A stretch of 64,000 bases of DNA from Apostichopus japonicus. Taxonomy: Eukaryota > Echinodermata > Holothuroidea > Aspidochirotida > Stichopodidae. The stretch spans positions 20,982,501 to 21,046,500 of the forward strand of contig NC_092568.1 in assembly GCF_037975245.1 (NCBI RefSeq). The letters run 5' to 3'. The notes beneath the pieces are model-generated. The model was not told the origin of the DNA. It worked only from the letters and a program-made list of their open reading frames with translations, and made no database searches. Of the stretch, positions 10,391 to 21,300 are shown in pieces (the first letter of the stretch is position 1; every line of letters starts with the position of its first letter). A program made the translations under genes and the position numbers.

Positions 10391-11977
10391 CTATCGAAGC
10401 ACCATCTCCATATCATACTTAGGTGGCCGTACAACCAGCAAGGAACCTTCTCCTTTCAAAGTAAGTTTTTGGCCCTCGGTATTTCTCAAGGAACACTGAT
10501 GGAGAATTACAGAAAAGTACAGAAATAGCTCCATTTGTGCAACCTCGGACCCGATACATCGTCTTCGACCAACACCAAATCGAATTAACGAATCTACTTT
10601 ATCGTTGTCGAGTTTTTGGCCATCTTGTGAGAGGAATCTCTTTGGATCAAACTTACCAGGTTCGTTCCATTCTTCGGGATCACAGTGAATTGAATACAGA
10701 TTCACAAAAACAACTGTGTCCTTAGGAATATATAAATTATACCCGCCTTCCAGTATGGTATCTCGTATTGTGCTGTGTGGTAGTGTAGTTGGCACAACAG
10801 AGGAATGGCGGGAAACCTCTGCGAGAAAGGCTTCAGTCAGTGGTAGTCTACCTCGATCAGCTAGGGACGGCAGACGGTCACGACCTATCACATCGTCCAT
10901 TTCTTCTTGCATCCGTTTTTGTAAATCTGGGAAATAAATAGCATAGAGAAATGTCCACATCAAAGTACAGGCGACAGTCTCAAATCCTGCCCCGAAAAAG
11001 TCGTAGACCACTGACCGTATTCGTTCGTCCGTTAATTTAAGTTCTTGTCTTTGCTTCGGATCAATTCCCTCCGACAGTGTCATGAGGTAATACAAAATGT
11101 CGCTGTCTAATCCATGTTCGTAATTATCGTGATGATTGTTGACGTGAACTCCAAGTATGTCTCTGATTTTCTTCACCAATTCCGTAATTGATTTCATTTT
11201 ACCAGGAAATATCACTCCTAGCCAAGGCATGAAGTCAATCATGTTACTTCCTGAAATGGCATCTATGTACTGTTCGTTGTTGTTGACAATTGATTTCAGT
11301 TCTTCGTGGTCAAGTTCGTGACGTACTTGAAACAGCAAACTTGCCATAATGTTGCTCACAGAAAGTTTGAGCAGTTTAGTGGGGTCAATGATGGCGGCAT
11401 TATTTTTATTCATAACAAACCTGATGAACTCAGTCGCTTCGAATGTCACTACTTGTTCCACAAGGACTGATTGTTTACCCGAGGTAAAGTGACGTAATGC
11501 GTTATCTGCTATTTTTCGATGCAACTTCCACCCTTCGTCGTAACTCGTTAATGCAACTGATCCTCCGTTAAGGGCAACAGTAGTTTGGAAACCATTCAAC
11601 TCAGGGCGTCCAGCGAAAGCAGCAGATTGCCTTACTAAAGCTTGATAAATTGCCTGTCTTCCATTAAGAACGATCACAGAACGGCTTCCAATCCTAATAT
11701 GAAAGACATCACCGTACTTCTTAGCCAACTCCACGAACGATACGTGAGGCACAGTTCCAAGTTGGAGGATATTACCAATGATCGGAAGACCAATGGGTCC
11801 AGGTACTTCTCGTGCATCTAGTGGAATCAATTTCTTTTGATTACTACCTATAATCAATTTCACCATCAGAAACACAGCCAAAATGGTAAGAATGAACGAG
11901 AGACTCGCGGAAGTAGTTTCAATCCACGATCCCAAGTACAATACAGATTGGTAACTCTGGTCTATCAGCGTATCCAT
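10391..11977 (-). CDS. Cytochrome P450, clan 2, CYP1/CYP17-like (intronless)
   Basis: A haem-thiolate monooxygenase, expected to be ER-anchored and to oxidise a lipophilic substrate using electrons from NADPH-P450 reductase. The single uninterrupted 528-residue frame is the usual microsomal P450 length. A membrane anchor (about 24-43) is followed by a proline hinge (VPGPIGLPIIGN, about 58-69). The C-helix tryptophan is in WKLHRK (W150). The oxygen-activating I-helix motif GAGFET is at 329-334, the K-helix EVSR at 387-390, and the haem loop FGVGRRRCIG at 467-476 with Cys474 as ligand. The block around KYGDVFHIRIGSRSV resembles CYP1 and CYP17 members. I start at the ATG at 11977; an open frame extends upstream to a GTG codon, which is not a likely animal start. 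No introns suggests retroposition or ancestral intron loss. All key residues are intact, so it looks functional. The subfamily cannot be fixed by eye. Confidence 0.95.
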   Translation of the reverse strand: MDTLIDQSYQSVLYLGSWIETTSASLSFILTILAVFLMVKLIIGSNQKKLIPLDAREVPGPIGLPIIGNILQLGTVPHVSFVELAKKYGDVFHIRIGSRSVIVLNGRQAIYQALVRQSAAFAGRPELNGFQTTVALNGGSVALTSYDEGWKLHRKIADNALRHFTSGKQSVLVEQVVTFEATEFIRFVMNKNNAAIIDPTKLLKLSVSNIMASLLFQVRHELDHEELKSIVNNNEQYIDAISGSNMIDFMPWLGVIFPGKMKSITELVKKIRDILGVHVNNHHDNYEHGLDSDILYYLMTLSEGIDPKQRQELKLTDERIRSVVYDFFGAGFETVACTLMWTFLYAIYFPDLQKRMQEEMDDVIGRDRLPSLADRGRLPLTEAFLAEVSRHSSVVPTTLPHSTIRDTILEGGYNLYIPKDTVVFVNLYSIHCDPEEWNEPGKFDPKRFLSQDGQKLDNDKVDSLIRFGVGRRRCIGSEVAQMELFLYFSVILHQCSLRNTEGQKLTLKGEGSLLVVRPPKYDMEMVLR

Positions 11978-12004
11978 TTTCTTGAATGATATCGACACAA
12001 TATA

Positions 12005-12055
12005 TGTTCAGCTTGAAATCAGTTTAAGTCTGTTCAGCTTGAAGTCAGTTTAAGT
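12005..12055. repeat. 26-bp tandem duplication upstream of the P450
   Basis: The unit TGTTCAGCTTGAAATCAGTT and its continuation occurs twice with a 26-bp period and one difference in the matched 25 bases. It lies 28 bases upstream of the P450 start codon, so it falls in the probable 5' UTR or core promoter. A regulatory role is only a possibility. Confidence 0.8.
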
Positions 12056-12813
12056 GTCTCTGTATCGCGAATTCCTCTGTGCAATGTGACGTTCATTTGA
12101 GGATTACTTGACGAAGAAGGCTATTTGCTAGTTCTATGTAGGCTAAGGTTCAATCCTTTGCGAGTCTTCTACAACTGAGGTAATCTTGCATCGTAACACG
12201 TACGCTTGTGTCATGACCTTAGCTTATAACATCATGAAGGACTCTCATATACAAACCCAAAACAAAAAACTGGAGTAGATTACATGAAACTTGTCATAGG
12301 CAAGTAGCGACTTGTTTTGATGTAGTAAATATAATTTTAGTAGACGAGAGATCATTCCATGTGGAAGTTCTTGTTGAACTAAATAGGTCCTGGTGAAATT
12401 TGCTTTCCATTCCATAGAAACGTTTTCGGAGATGATCTGTTAAGGGTGAGTATAGTTGTCTCAGTTTGTAACTTTGGTACACTTAACTGAAGGGTTAGAA
12501 AAACGTGAACCATGACCTTCGCGACGCGATAATATCAGATGAAATAGCTTTATCAGTGTTTAACGAGCCCCCCCCCCCCCTGCTCTTGGCCAAAAAAAAA
12601 AGAGAAAAAAAAAGAGAGAAAAAAAAGAGAGAGAAAAAAAAATTAAATTAAACGCCAATTTTAATCATGTAGGACGTCAGAAGGGCGGTTATCCTTACAA
12701 GTCAGCCAGGTGTGTCTTTTCCGTCAAATGAACTATAGTGTGCTCGCGTGCTACACGTGCCAAAAATGCCTTAAAGTCTCAAAAAAAAAGGTGGTGTTCG
12801 AATTTTTTGGGCG
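12056..12813. other. P450 upstream region with purine-rich simple repeat
   Basis: No gene is seen. A poly-C run near 12570-12580 is followed by an A-rich AAAAGAGA-type repeat at about 12590-12642. The P450 promoter should lie in the left part. I could not identify a TATA box or other element with confidence. Confidence 0.5.
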
Positions 12814-13047
12814 GTGAGGTGGCAGAGCGGTAGACTGCATAGGATGCGCCAACGAATTCTTGAGAGATCGTTTTCTGCGGTGAGAAGGCATAAAACTGTT
12901 CTCCGATCAACAATGGGCGAGGAACGTCTCACAGCTCTTGTTCTCATGAACACGTATTATAACACTCCTATCGACACTGACGAAGTGGTCCGAAAGTTCA
13001 TTGAGAAACATCCACGGCGTTTGTTCTCTCCAATCTACCATGAATAG
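12814..13047 (+). pseudogene. hAT transposase C-terminal fragment
   Basis: The 77-codon frame contains a block reading ERSFSAVRRHKTVLRSTMGE followed by ERLTALVLMN and, at the end, FIEKHPRRL. This is the pattern of the hAT C-terminal dimerisation region seen in transposases and in their domesticated relatives (the ZMYM and 52-kDa-repressor-like proteins). It is recognised from memory. The N-terminal BED/TTF zinc finger and RNase H-like catalytic core are absent upstream, so this is a remnant. About 200 bases further on, sequence ending TGGATCCGGCCCTG (to 13258) looks like a hAT right terminus, consistent with the 3' end of a decayed autonomous copy. Confidence 0.7.
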
Positions 13048-13258
13048 ATCATCAATAAAACTAGCTAACTCGTACTGATGCAGATACATTTCGAGTGAGT
13101 TTTTGTAGGTGCTTTGAATGGCTAAATTGAAGGGGGTTCCCTGTTGTACTTAAATATCCAAGAATTTCACAATGGACAGAGGGAAACCCACTCCCCTTAG
13201 ACCCTAGGATCACTGGAGGCCAAACCCCCACCCTTCCAGAATCCTGGATCCGGCCCTG

Positions 13259-13439
13259 CATCAAACAGTGGTGACGGAACGGGAGGGGGATTGGGGCTAA
13301 AGGCATTACGATTTTTGTATCAACTCAACTCATCTAATATGTATTACCATATTTCATAGATTGTTTTTTTCTCATCAATTGAAAAATTGCAGACATGAGA
13401 TCCATTTTTTCAGGCTAGGTACATGCAGCTTAGAATACT
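13259..13439. other. Short spacer in repeat island
   Basis: No feature is recognised. It lies between the hAT right terminus and the second copy of the 100-bp module. Confidence 0.4.
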
Positions 13440-13536
13440 CGGGAAGTGCCGTTTCCGGCCATCTGGGGGGTTTGTAAAGCCAAAAAATTCCTGGTACGCT
13501 CCGCGCCAACCGATGGTGGCGCTCCGCTTAGATAGT
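13440..13536 (+). repeat. 100-bp module, copy 2 of 4
   Basis: It has the same three conserved blocks as the copy at 3256-3357. Just downstream a poly-C run and the sequence GCATCCGCCTCTGC (about 13594-13607) resemble a hAT-like right end, so this copy too probably sits inside a small DNA transposon. I could not find its left end. Confidence 0.8.
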
Positions 13537-13939
13537 CTTACGTTCAGGCGCGGCTGGACCAGTCAGACCCCCCCCCCCTCTGTCACCAATCCTGCATCCG
13601 CCTCTGCAATTACGCAATTTAAATCGTTAGTGTCCGATGTCACCAGAGCGTAGACACAAATTTGTACGGGGAGTGCTTCGCCACTGTGTGTGGTGCAGAG
13701 TGCAGGGTGCGCACGTTAAAGCAAAGTACACTGGTCTTCGTAGTATCAAGTTTATATCCATCTTCCATGGGTACTACTACACATAAAGTAATTCATCAAC
13801 ACAAATCATAGTAGAAAGATAAATAAAACGTATAGTAGAATATATCAATTATGTTAGATAGAAACAGAGGTACTGCAGAAGTTAATTAATTATTTTATAA
13901 GTCTTAATTAATTACAAACATATACATTTACATTTTGTG

Positions 13940-14137
13940 CATATATATAAGTTTATATATATATATATATATATATGTATACATATATATATATATTTAT
14001 ATATATGTGTGTATATATTTATATATATACATAAATGTACATATATATATATATATATATATATTTATCCAAATATATTTATCCATATATATTTATCCAT
14101 ATATATCCATATATATCCAAGGTATAGATATCTATGA
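13940..14137. repeat. AT/ATAC microsatellite array
   Basis: A long TA dinucleotide array with interspersed ATATATGT, ATACAT and 'atccatatat' variants. The tyrosine/isoleucine-rich open frames across it are artefacts of the repeat. Confidence 0.95.
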
Positions 14138-14434
14138 TATATCCAAAATAAGGTTTTACTTAGCTGTTTTTGGAAGTTGTTCATGACAACTATTATCATC
14201 ACGTAGACCAATGATGATGGTTGGGTTTGTGTTGCCTTTAAAGCATGGGCGGCGATCAATGGGGGGGGGGGGGACGGGGGACATATCCCCCCAATATTTT
14301 AAATGGGGGATATAGTATCTAATATCCCCCCCCCCCCCAATATTTGGTGGCATAGGTTTTTTTTAGCATATTTTTTGTATTTTTTATGATATCGCTAGTA
14401 ATTTCAAAATAGAAAATGCTTAGATGCAACTAAC

Positions 14435-14536
14435 AAGGCCTGGGAAGTGCCATTTCCAGCGATCTGGGAGGCATTTTCGGGCAGAATTTTCTTATGCGCT
14501 TCGCGCCAACTTATGGTGGCGCTACGCTTAGATAGT
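14435..14536 (+). repeat. 100-bp module, copy 3 of 4
   Basis: It carries the conserved CATTTCCAGCGATCTGGGAG, TTCGCGCCAAC and GGTGGCGCTACGCTTAGATAGT blocks. It begins AAGGCC, like copies 1 and 4, and is followed by a poly-T run. Confidence 0.85.
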
Positions 14537-14642
14537 TTTTTTTTTTTTTGGAAATGAATAGCTAGACGGACCGCATCCGTAATGAAATTTGGTTTGCCGA
14601 TAAGAAAGGAAAATAGGGCTGCAGCAACCACATTTAAAAAAA

Positions 14643-14702
14643 ATATATATATATATATATATACATCAATATATATATACATCAATATATATATATATAT
14701 AT
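14643..14702. repeat. AT microsatellite
   Basis: Three TA arrays are separated by two copies of 'acatca'. Confidence 0.9.
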
Positions 14703-15278
14703 AATTTTTGTGTGGCTATAAATTGAAAATAATGCGTGAGATTATTTATTTTTTATATATTTGGCGGTGGCTAAAACTTCATCCAACACATGCTGCATGA
14801 GGTAAATGACTCTTCGTGGTCGTTTCTGTGACCTTTGACCGTATAGCATGTTGTCACTCATGATTATTATCACTAATGTCTGTACATATTATATATGATC
14901 CACATCGATATGGGTTCACTGGGTTTCCATTTGGCCTGTTTCCTACAAGATTTCTAACCGCATGCGCGTAGCCAAGGGGGGCGAAGATGAAGATCGCCCC
15001 CCCCCCCTCGAGCATATTTGTTTGGTATTTTTTTTTTATGATATCGAAGCTTTATAGTAGCCGACTTAAGAGGTTTTAATATTTTACACCGATAAATTAA
15101 CTGTGTCTGAATTTTCGAAAATTCTTGACCAACATTCTTCATCATACTTCCCTTTACTCGTGCAATTTTGACCGGTCTGTAGGGGTTGAAGGGGGTTGTC
15201 CATAGACGAAATTTTGTGCAACATTATGGGTATGTTTTGAAGTGAATTTATTAATCAAATTCTGAACAAATAATGGGC

Positions 15279-15902
15279 TTAAATCAGCATTTTGCGTTGG
15301 GTGGCTTTTTTCCACTTTTTTAACATGTGCATCGATTTTTTTACATGTATCAATCATAAAACAGCAATCTAAGATACCATCCAAGTTTCACCCTGCCAAG
15401 AGCGTTAATTGGCGAGTAATTAACGATTTATGTCGATAAATGAGAAGAGTGTCCTCGACAAATTTCACAGTTAAAATTAATCGCATACAATTCCGCCAAA
15501 CCCACTAGTTTGAATTCAACCAATCAGAGATGCAGGTTTAGTTATGAGCCGTTGCTAAAAATAGATTCAAGACTTCGCGTTGGTTGTACCAGGGAGTTGT
15601 TATGCAACTCCCTGGTACAACTGCCATATAGATTGTACACAAATCAAGCGTGGTGTTATATTACGTATCTGTCAATGACGTTCGTAGAGTTTAAATATTC
15701 ATATTTTGGGCGAGGTTTATTAGGTTCCCAACGGAAAATATCTTGGAGAACAACAAAGTTGAAAGTTGCAAATTTTTCGACTTTTATGCCACCATTTGAA
15801 GTAAAATATAAATAGATTAGCTAGTTATGTATGTCGTTATGGCAAAGTGGAATCAGTGAGGTTGAGAAAAATCGTAGAAAAGGACGCAAAATGCTGCTTT
15901 AA
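15279..15902. mobile_element. TTAA-ended MITE, family C copy 2
   Basis: A 624-bp copy of the element at 6271-6918, with TTAA at both ends and the same inverted termini. The left end reads TTAAATCAGCATTTTGCGTT and the right end is the complement of TTAAAGCAGCATTTTGCGT. An internal hairpin at 15583-15621 is perfect here but degraded in copy 1. A SINE begins 14 bases after its right end. Confidence 0.85.
15583..15621. repeat. Perfect 17-bp stem hairpin inside MITE copy 2
   Basis: GTTGTACCAGGGAGTTG is followed by a 5-base loop and its exact reverse complement. In the first MITE copy the same site keeps only the inner CCAGGGAG/CTCCCTGG part. Confidence 0.9.
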
Positions 15903-15915
15903 AACCTTGAAAAGT

Positions 15916-16213
15916 GTGCTGTGGCCGAGTGGATAAAGGCGGTGGCATTTGAAGCAATGAGGCTTAGCAATCGGGAGGTTCGGGGTTCGATTCCCGGCCG
16001 GGTCATAGTAAGGTGGGTTTTTCATCCAAGAGAAATCTACGGTTTTCCCATCTGAAATGACTTTCTAAATTGAAAAGATTCCAAAATTTGAGTTAAATGT
16101 TGAACTGGAAGCCACCCGACGTGTAAGTGGTAATCCATAAGCCCTTGCGGGCTTCTCCCACATTTGTGGTCGCTTAAGCGTCGTAAAAATAACTGCTGAT
16201 TATTATTATTATA
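15916..16213 (+). mobile_element. tRNA(Ser/Leu-like)-derived SINE, copy 1
   Basis: The head has a class-II-type A box TGGCCGAGTGG (15922-15932) and a perfect B box GGTTCGATTCC (15984-15994). The two ends of the head do not pair as an acceptor stem, so it is a SINE head and not a tRNA gene. The body includes 'ttgcgggcttctccca' and ends in an ATTATTATTAT-type 3' tail. A second copy in opposite orientation is at 19772-20052 and is alignable from head to tail. Confidence 0.85.
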
Positions 16214-16402
16214 AAAGTGGGGCTGGCGGCTAATGTGGGGACTAACGTAGAATTACCTACAAAAGCAATGATCCACATGAGATGCGATGAGGTCGAACGT
16301 GATGGGTGACTGGTGACTATCTTGAAAAAGGTTATGAATGAAAACAACTATTTGGAAAAGCTTGGTTCTCAGGCAAAAGTGTACATCTGGTTGGTCATTT
16401 CC

Positions 16403-16507
16403 AAGCCCGAGAAGTGCCATTTCCGGTGATCTGGGGGCTATCAAAACCAGAAATTTGTTCTTGTACGCTGCGCGTTCATGCTAATGGTGGCGCTCCGCTT
16501 AGATAGT
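16403..16507 (+). repeat. 100-bp module, copy 4 of 4
   Basis: It shares the GAAGTGCCATTTCCGGTGAT start and the GGTGGCGCTCCGCTTAGATAGT end with the other copies; the middle block is more diverged. It is followed by a poly-C run and CAATATTTG, then ATCGCCGCCTGCAT (to about 16573). That end mirrors the GGGCGGCGAT near 14248, a possible outer inverted repeat. Confidence 0.8.
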
Positions 16508-16573
16508 AATTCGCCTGCACCCAAGCAAATGTCCCCCCCCCCCCCAATATTTGAAACAAATCGCCGCCTGCAT

Positions 16574-18218
16574 CAAGGGATTCCCGAAAACACCCAATGA
16601 TCTACATCCCAGCTAGTACACATCCGAGAAATGTTCTTGTTTGGAAAGGATATTTGCGAAGGAAATTACACTTTTTCATTCATTTCGGATATAAACTGAC
16701 AATTAAGTCTAACTTTGAGGAAGTCTAACGTGAACCGACATGCTTATTTTAAACTCTGGTTTTTAACCATTTTCTTCTGTAGCAGTAACCATATTTTTCT
16801 ATATATGCTGTAACGTAACCCCCTTTAGAGTATTGAAACATAACCAATTATGCTTATTTTTAGCATTTTATTTACATATTTAGAAATTTCAAATATGTTT
16901 TTTTTATTTTCATTAACAATTGTTTCAAAAATTGTCTATTAATGACATAAATATGTTTTTATTGGTTATGTAATAGTTATATAGAACGTTCCAAAATTGT
17001 TGTAGGTTGATCATAGTGAGCTAGATTGCGTAAGTACCCTGGTTGTATACCGGTATTATTGCTCCCCTTACATCACCAATTCAACAGTAGAGTAGACCAC
17101 ATCAGGGAATCAGGGAGCTGGTATTAGTATTAGGATAGCTTATTTATACCGTCAAGCCGCTGTTATTGTTACATGGTTATCACTAGGTCGCTGCCACGGT
17201 GAATTCATGGTGTTCAAAATGGCAATGTCAGAAGCATAACATAAGATCAAATTAAGTGTGTAGGTAGTATAGATCCTTATATAGCTCCCCACAATTCTAT
17301 CGTCAATTCTAACTTTCAAGTTAGGCCTAGGCCTTGGTCTAACGTTGAAGCTTACGTTACTCGTTGAGCATGTTGATTATGACCAAAGTAGCTTCATATT
17401 GACGATAGCAGTAGGCTAATCAATTGAACCATTTCCTCACAACTTATATTTACGAGTTTAGCTGGCGTATCAAAACTAAGGTTACGACAGTAGGTCTTGG
17501 CCTAGGCCTAAATGAAGCTTTCTCAGATTCAAATCTATAACAATTTCTCGTCAGGCTCTGAGTCTGACTTAGTGACAGTATTGACCTTATGTAGCCTAAG
17601 CTAAATAAGGCCTAGTCCTTTTTATAAAGCCTGTACTGTGGGCTACATGCAACTTAAAACTTCAACTTTATATGAGAAAATTTGGAGGCTGAAGTATAAT
17701 ATGCATGTCATCCCAATCACAAGAAGGGGTTAGACAGTTCCTTGCTTTACGATTGAAGCTGAAAAAGTTAGGCAATTAACACAAGTTTTCATTATTGAAA
17801 TTTAAACTTAACTTCATCAAGCAGTAGATTTTTTCCTCACTGCATTTAAATGAAATTTCAGGAAATGTTATAAGCATTATTTTCTTTGTTGTAAATATTG
17901 CCTCCCAATTTACTGTGACATTGACCCAAAAAGGTGATTGAATATCCTGTCAGCCTTCCCTGTTCACTGTACAGTCTAGGTATACTAAATGTCCCAGACC
18001 CTTCAGTGGGAGAAAATTAATAAAAGAACACCTGGGACTCTATAATAAGTAAAAGTCATGCATGGTCCTGACCAGAAGGACTTTGAGATCTTTCAAAGGG
18101 TTTCATGTCGTTAGCAGAATGATGAACAGAGACCATAGATGTTAGACGGACTTCTTGATGCTTCTTTTTAAACTTATTGCAGATTGAGATCGGTCATTGA
18201 TTCATTCCTGTGATCATC
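16574..18218. other. Upstream region of DNAJC4
   Basis: No gene is seen. The DNAJC4 promoter and 5' UTR should lie towards the right end, but no TATA box or CpG island is evident. 'aggcctaggcctt'-like palindromic motifs occur near 17325 and 17500. Confidence 0.5.
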
Positions 18219-18307
18219 ATGAAACAGTTCATCCTTTGTAACAGATGTTGGAATTTACTTCAAATACAGTTAGCCCCATCAAAGACCTTTTCAGTAGCAG
18301 CTGTACT
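18219..18307 (+). CDS. DNAJC4: DNAJC4 exon 1 (coding part)
   Basis: ATG at 18219; codes residues 1-29 plus two bases of residue 30; donor GTAAGT follows. It was chosen because it supplies the exact phase needed by exon 2 and a presequence-like N-terminus. The 5' UTR is not delimited. Confidence 0.75.
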
Positions 18308-21300
18308 GTAAGTTGAGAAACATATTTAGGTTTTTTTTTCCCCTTCCATATCTCATATAAGATTTGAAACTGGTATATTTTCTACAAAAAATGTGAATTT
18401 TGATATGAGCATTTGTGATGTCATAGATACAAAATGATAGCAGTTTTTCCATTTTTCTTCAAAATTGGTTTCTACAATATAACTACTGAGCACACTGCAT
18501 TCATTGTTATTTTCGAAACGTCAGCCTTCTTCAAAGGGAGTAGTGCTCCTATCAAATCCACATCAAATGTCAAAGAACATGAGTAATCCGTTTGGCAGCA
18601 CCTTCCTTATCGACAGGTACCCTCAAGATTCTTAGATTGCATGTTTCTGTTTTGCCAGTAAATAATAAATAAATTTACATTGGGAGTAGGGATGCACCGG
18701 ATATCCGGTCCGGCCGGACTATCCGGCCAGATAGTAAGCAATTATCCGGTTCCGGCCTGATCTTTTTCAAAATCTGGCCAAAATTATTCCTTAAAAAGGT
18801 GTTGGTATTAACTTAAATCAATGTAAACTATTTCCAAAAATTAATAAAAACACAGTAAGGAAAAATTAGGTTTAACATGTTTAATTTAATTTTCTCAATG
18901 GTCTGACCCACTGTTCTAAAGATCAACCAAAATAATACTCCTTGTTTCATACTTCTACTTCTTATTAATGATTTTCTTTGTAATGAAAATATCCAGTTCT
19001 GGCCGGATTTCATGTACTATCCGGCAAAATCCGGTTCCGGCCGGATCCAAAAATTTGGATCCGGTGCATCCCTAATTGGTAGTACTGCAGTATTTCTCTT
19101 AAACCAGGGATGCTTCCATCATACCCTTGCTTCTCATGAAATTAAACAAAACAAGCTTTGAATGGTTCAGGTACACTTTTCTATCATCTCTGGAGGGTGG
19201 GTGTAGTAACTGGCTTGTAACTCCAACCTCAGTGAATATCTTTTGTTCAACCTCATATATACATTGGAAAAGTATGAAATCAGAACTTCCTTCGTTAGTT
19301 AGTATAATTTACAAGTATTGAACAGATACAAATATAAATGATCTCCTTTCTTATCTTATAACAAGGGCAAGAAAAGAAAAACTAGTTATATCCGCTAAGT
19401 ACAGATTTCTAATAATAATTTTGAAATTTTTTTTCCATACAGCTCAAGACCTGAGAACTACTATCAACTTTTAAAGGTGCCTAAAAATGCAGAACTGTCT
19501 GAAATTAAGGCAGCTTACATAGAACTATCCAAAGCTGTGAGTACATTTACGTAGTACTGTTGATATTTATGAGCTAAATGTTCTTGTTCAATTTCTACTA
19601 AGATAATAAGAACTGATAAACTTAAGTGAGGGCAATCATCTCTCTGTAAAGGCAGTTCACTTCTAGGAAAGAGTTCATCAATTAATCAGTCCTAGGTTTT
19701 TCTGTCGCCAAAAGTCTTTTGTGGGAATTATAATTGGTTATCTTCTATCTGGTAATGTTAATGAGTATGAGGCAGTTATTTTACGAGTTAAAGCGACCAA
19801 AAATTTGGGAGAAGCCCATAAGGGCTTGTGGATTACACCTTTCAGGCGGGTTTGTTTCCAATGTAACATTTTAACTCAAATTTGGAATCTTTTCAATTGA
19901 GAAAGTCATTTCAGATGGAAAAATCATAAATTACTCTTGGGTGAAACACCCACCTTACTATGACCCAGCCGGGATCGAACCCGAACCTCCTGTTAGCTAT
20001 TAAGCCTCATTGCTTCAAATGCCACCGCCTTTATCCACTCGGCCACAGCACCGTTAGCGTTAGTATGCACTATGCTGTCACCGTGTAGCGTAGTAGAGAA
20101 CAGAGGTCCAGGGTTGCAGACAATAACGAAGGAGAAAAATTTAAATTAAGGAAAGGCTTGCTGTATGCCTCATCAAAAACAGACAGTAAACAAATTATTT
20201 TATAAATGTGGAGATATCATAAGGCTATTAGGAGAGGCAACAGTGTACCCATGAGGCAAGTTTTGACAAATGACAAATGTAGCTGCGATCCCTGGTTTCA
20301 TATGTTTCTGTACCTCTTGCTTTCACCGTCCATTCTGCTTTATTGGTCACACAGGAATGTGACCACCATTATAGTTGACAGTGTGTGATCTAGGCTTCAT
20401 ATCCTACTAAGAATTGAAGAGACTCTTTTAATAAAACTGTAATTTAAATTTTTGTTAGTCTTATCTTTGATTTCACAATTGGAGTGTATTTATTGAAAGA
20501 GCTTCAAGAGAAAGTCAGAAACAATCACATATTAGTCATGTGACTTGATACATTAAAAGAATTGTTTGGTAGACCTTAGCAGTTACCTACGATTTTTAAA
20601 CAATTTTCCAATACATGTTTTCAAAGTATGAGAATGCTAATGTTTCTTTTGACAAAGAAACAGTTGTTTCATTGTTTAGAATAGCTATTTCAAATATATT
20701 TTTAACAGTAGCGAATGTGACGTCATCTGGGCACGTGCAGAATGCGACATAACCCACGCTGCATACAGTTCCACAGTAGTCTCAACAAAACCGCGTTTGT
20801 ATACAGATTAATTTCTCCCTTAATTTCTCGGTAAAATGTCTTATAAATGGGATATGTTCTAAAAAAACGTCAAGCTGTCATATATGTAGTGTTTCGGTGA
20901 TTTTGTGGTCTTTGTGTAACACAAGATAAGTTTGAACAGCAGACTCTTCGTTGTTTACATTGCGCTGTCCAGCACTAATGCGAAGAATTTGTACGCATGT
21001 ACAGTAGGCTACTGTAAAGTTTACAATCGGACAGTTCTATGAAGCCTAAACTTACCGGTACTACATTCTGCTGTGACATCGTTTCCGGCATGTTTCACCT
21101 TTCGATGTTCCAAATCATTTTCAAGTAATTTTAAAGAAGCTACCTTTTACTTTAAAGTTGATCCGTGAAGTTTATTTCAGTGATTTCGAAGATTATGAAC
21201 TGTGGTTTGAGTGTGAGAGTGTATTATGTGCAATGCTATGTACGTACTAACTGGGCATGGTAGGCTGTATACGTACGTTCGCAAAGTGTACTTAATATAT

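Noticed and set aside
11978-11998. N-terminal extension of the P450 to 11998
   Set aside because: The extension would start at GTG. The first ATG is at 11977 and gives a normal P450 N-terminus.
13935-14186. Open frames rich in Tyr and Ile
   Set aside because: Translation of the TA microsatellite; the same applies to frames at 36125-36557.
15916-16005. tRNA-Ser/Leu gene
   Set aside because: A and B boxes are present but the ends do not form an acceptor stem and a SINE body follows.
15837-16025. 62-codon minus-strand frame with a DPAGNRTPNLP-like segment
   Set aside because: This is the reverse translation of the SINE tRNA head, a common false protein.
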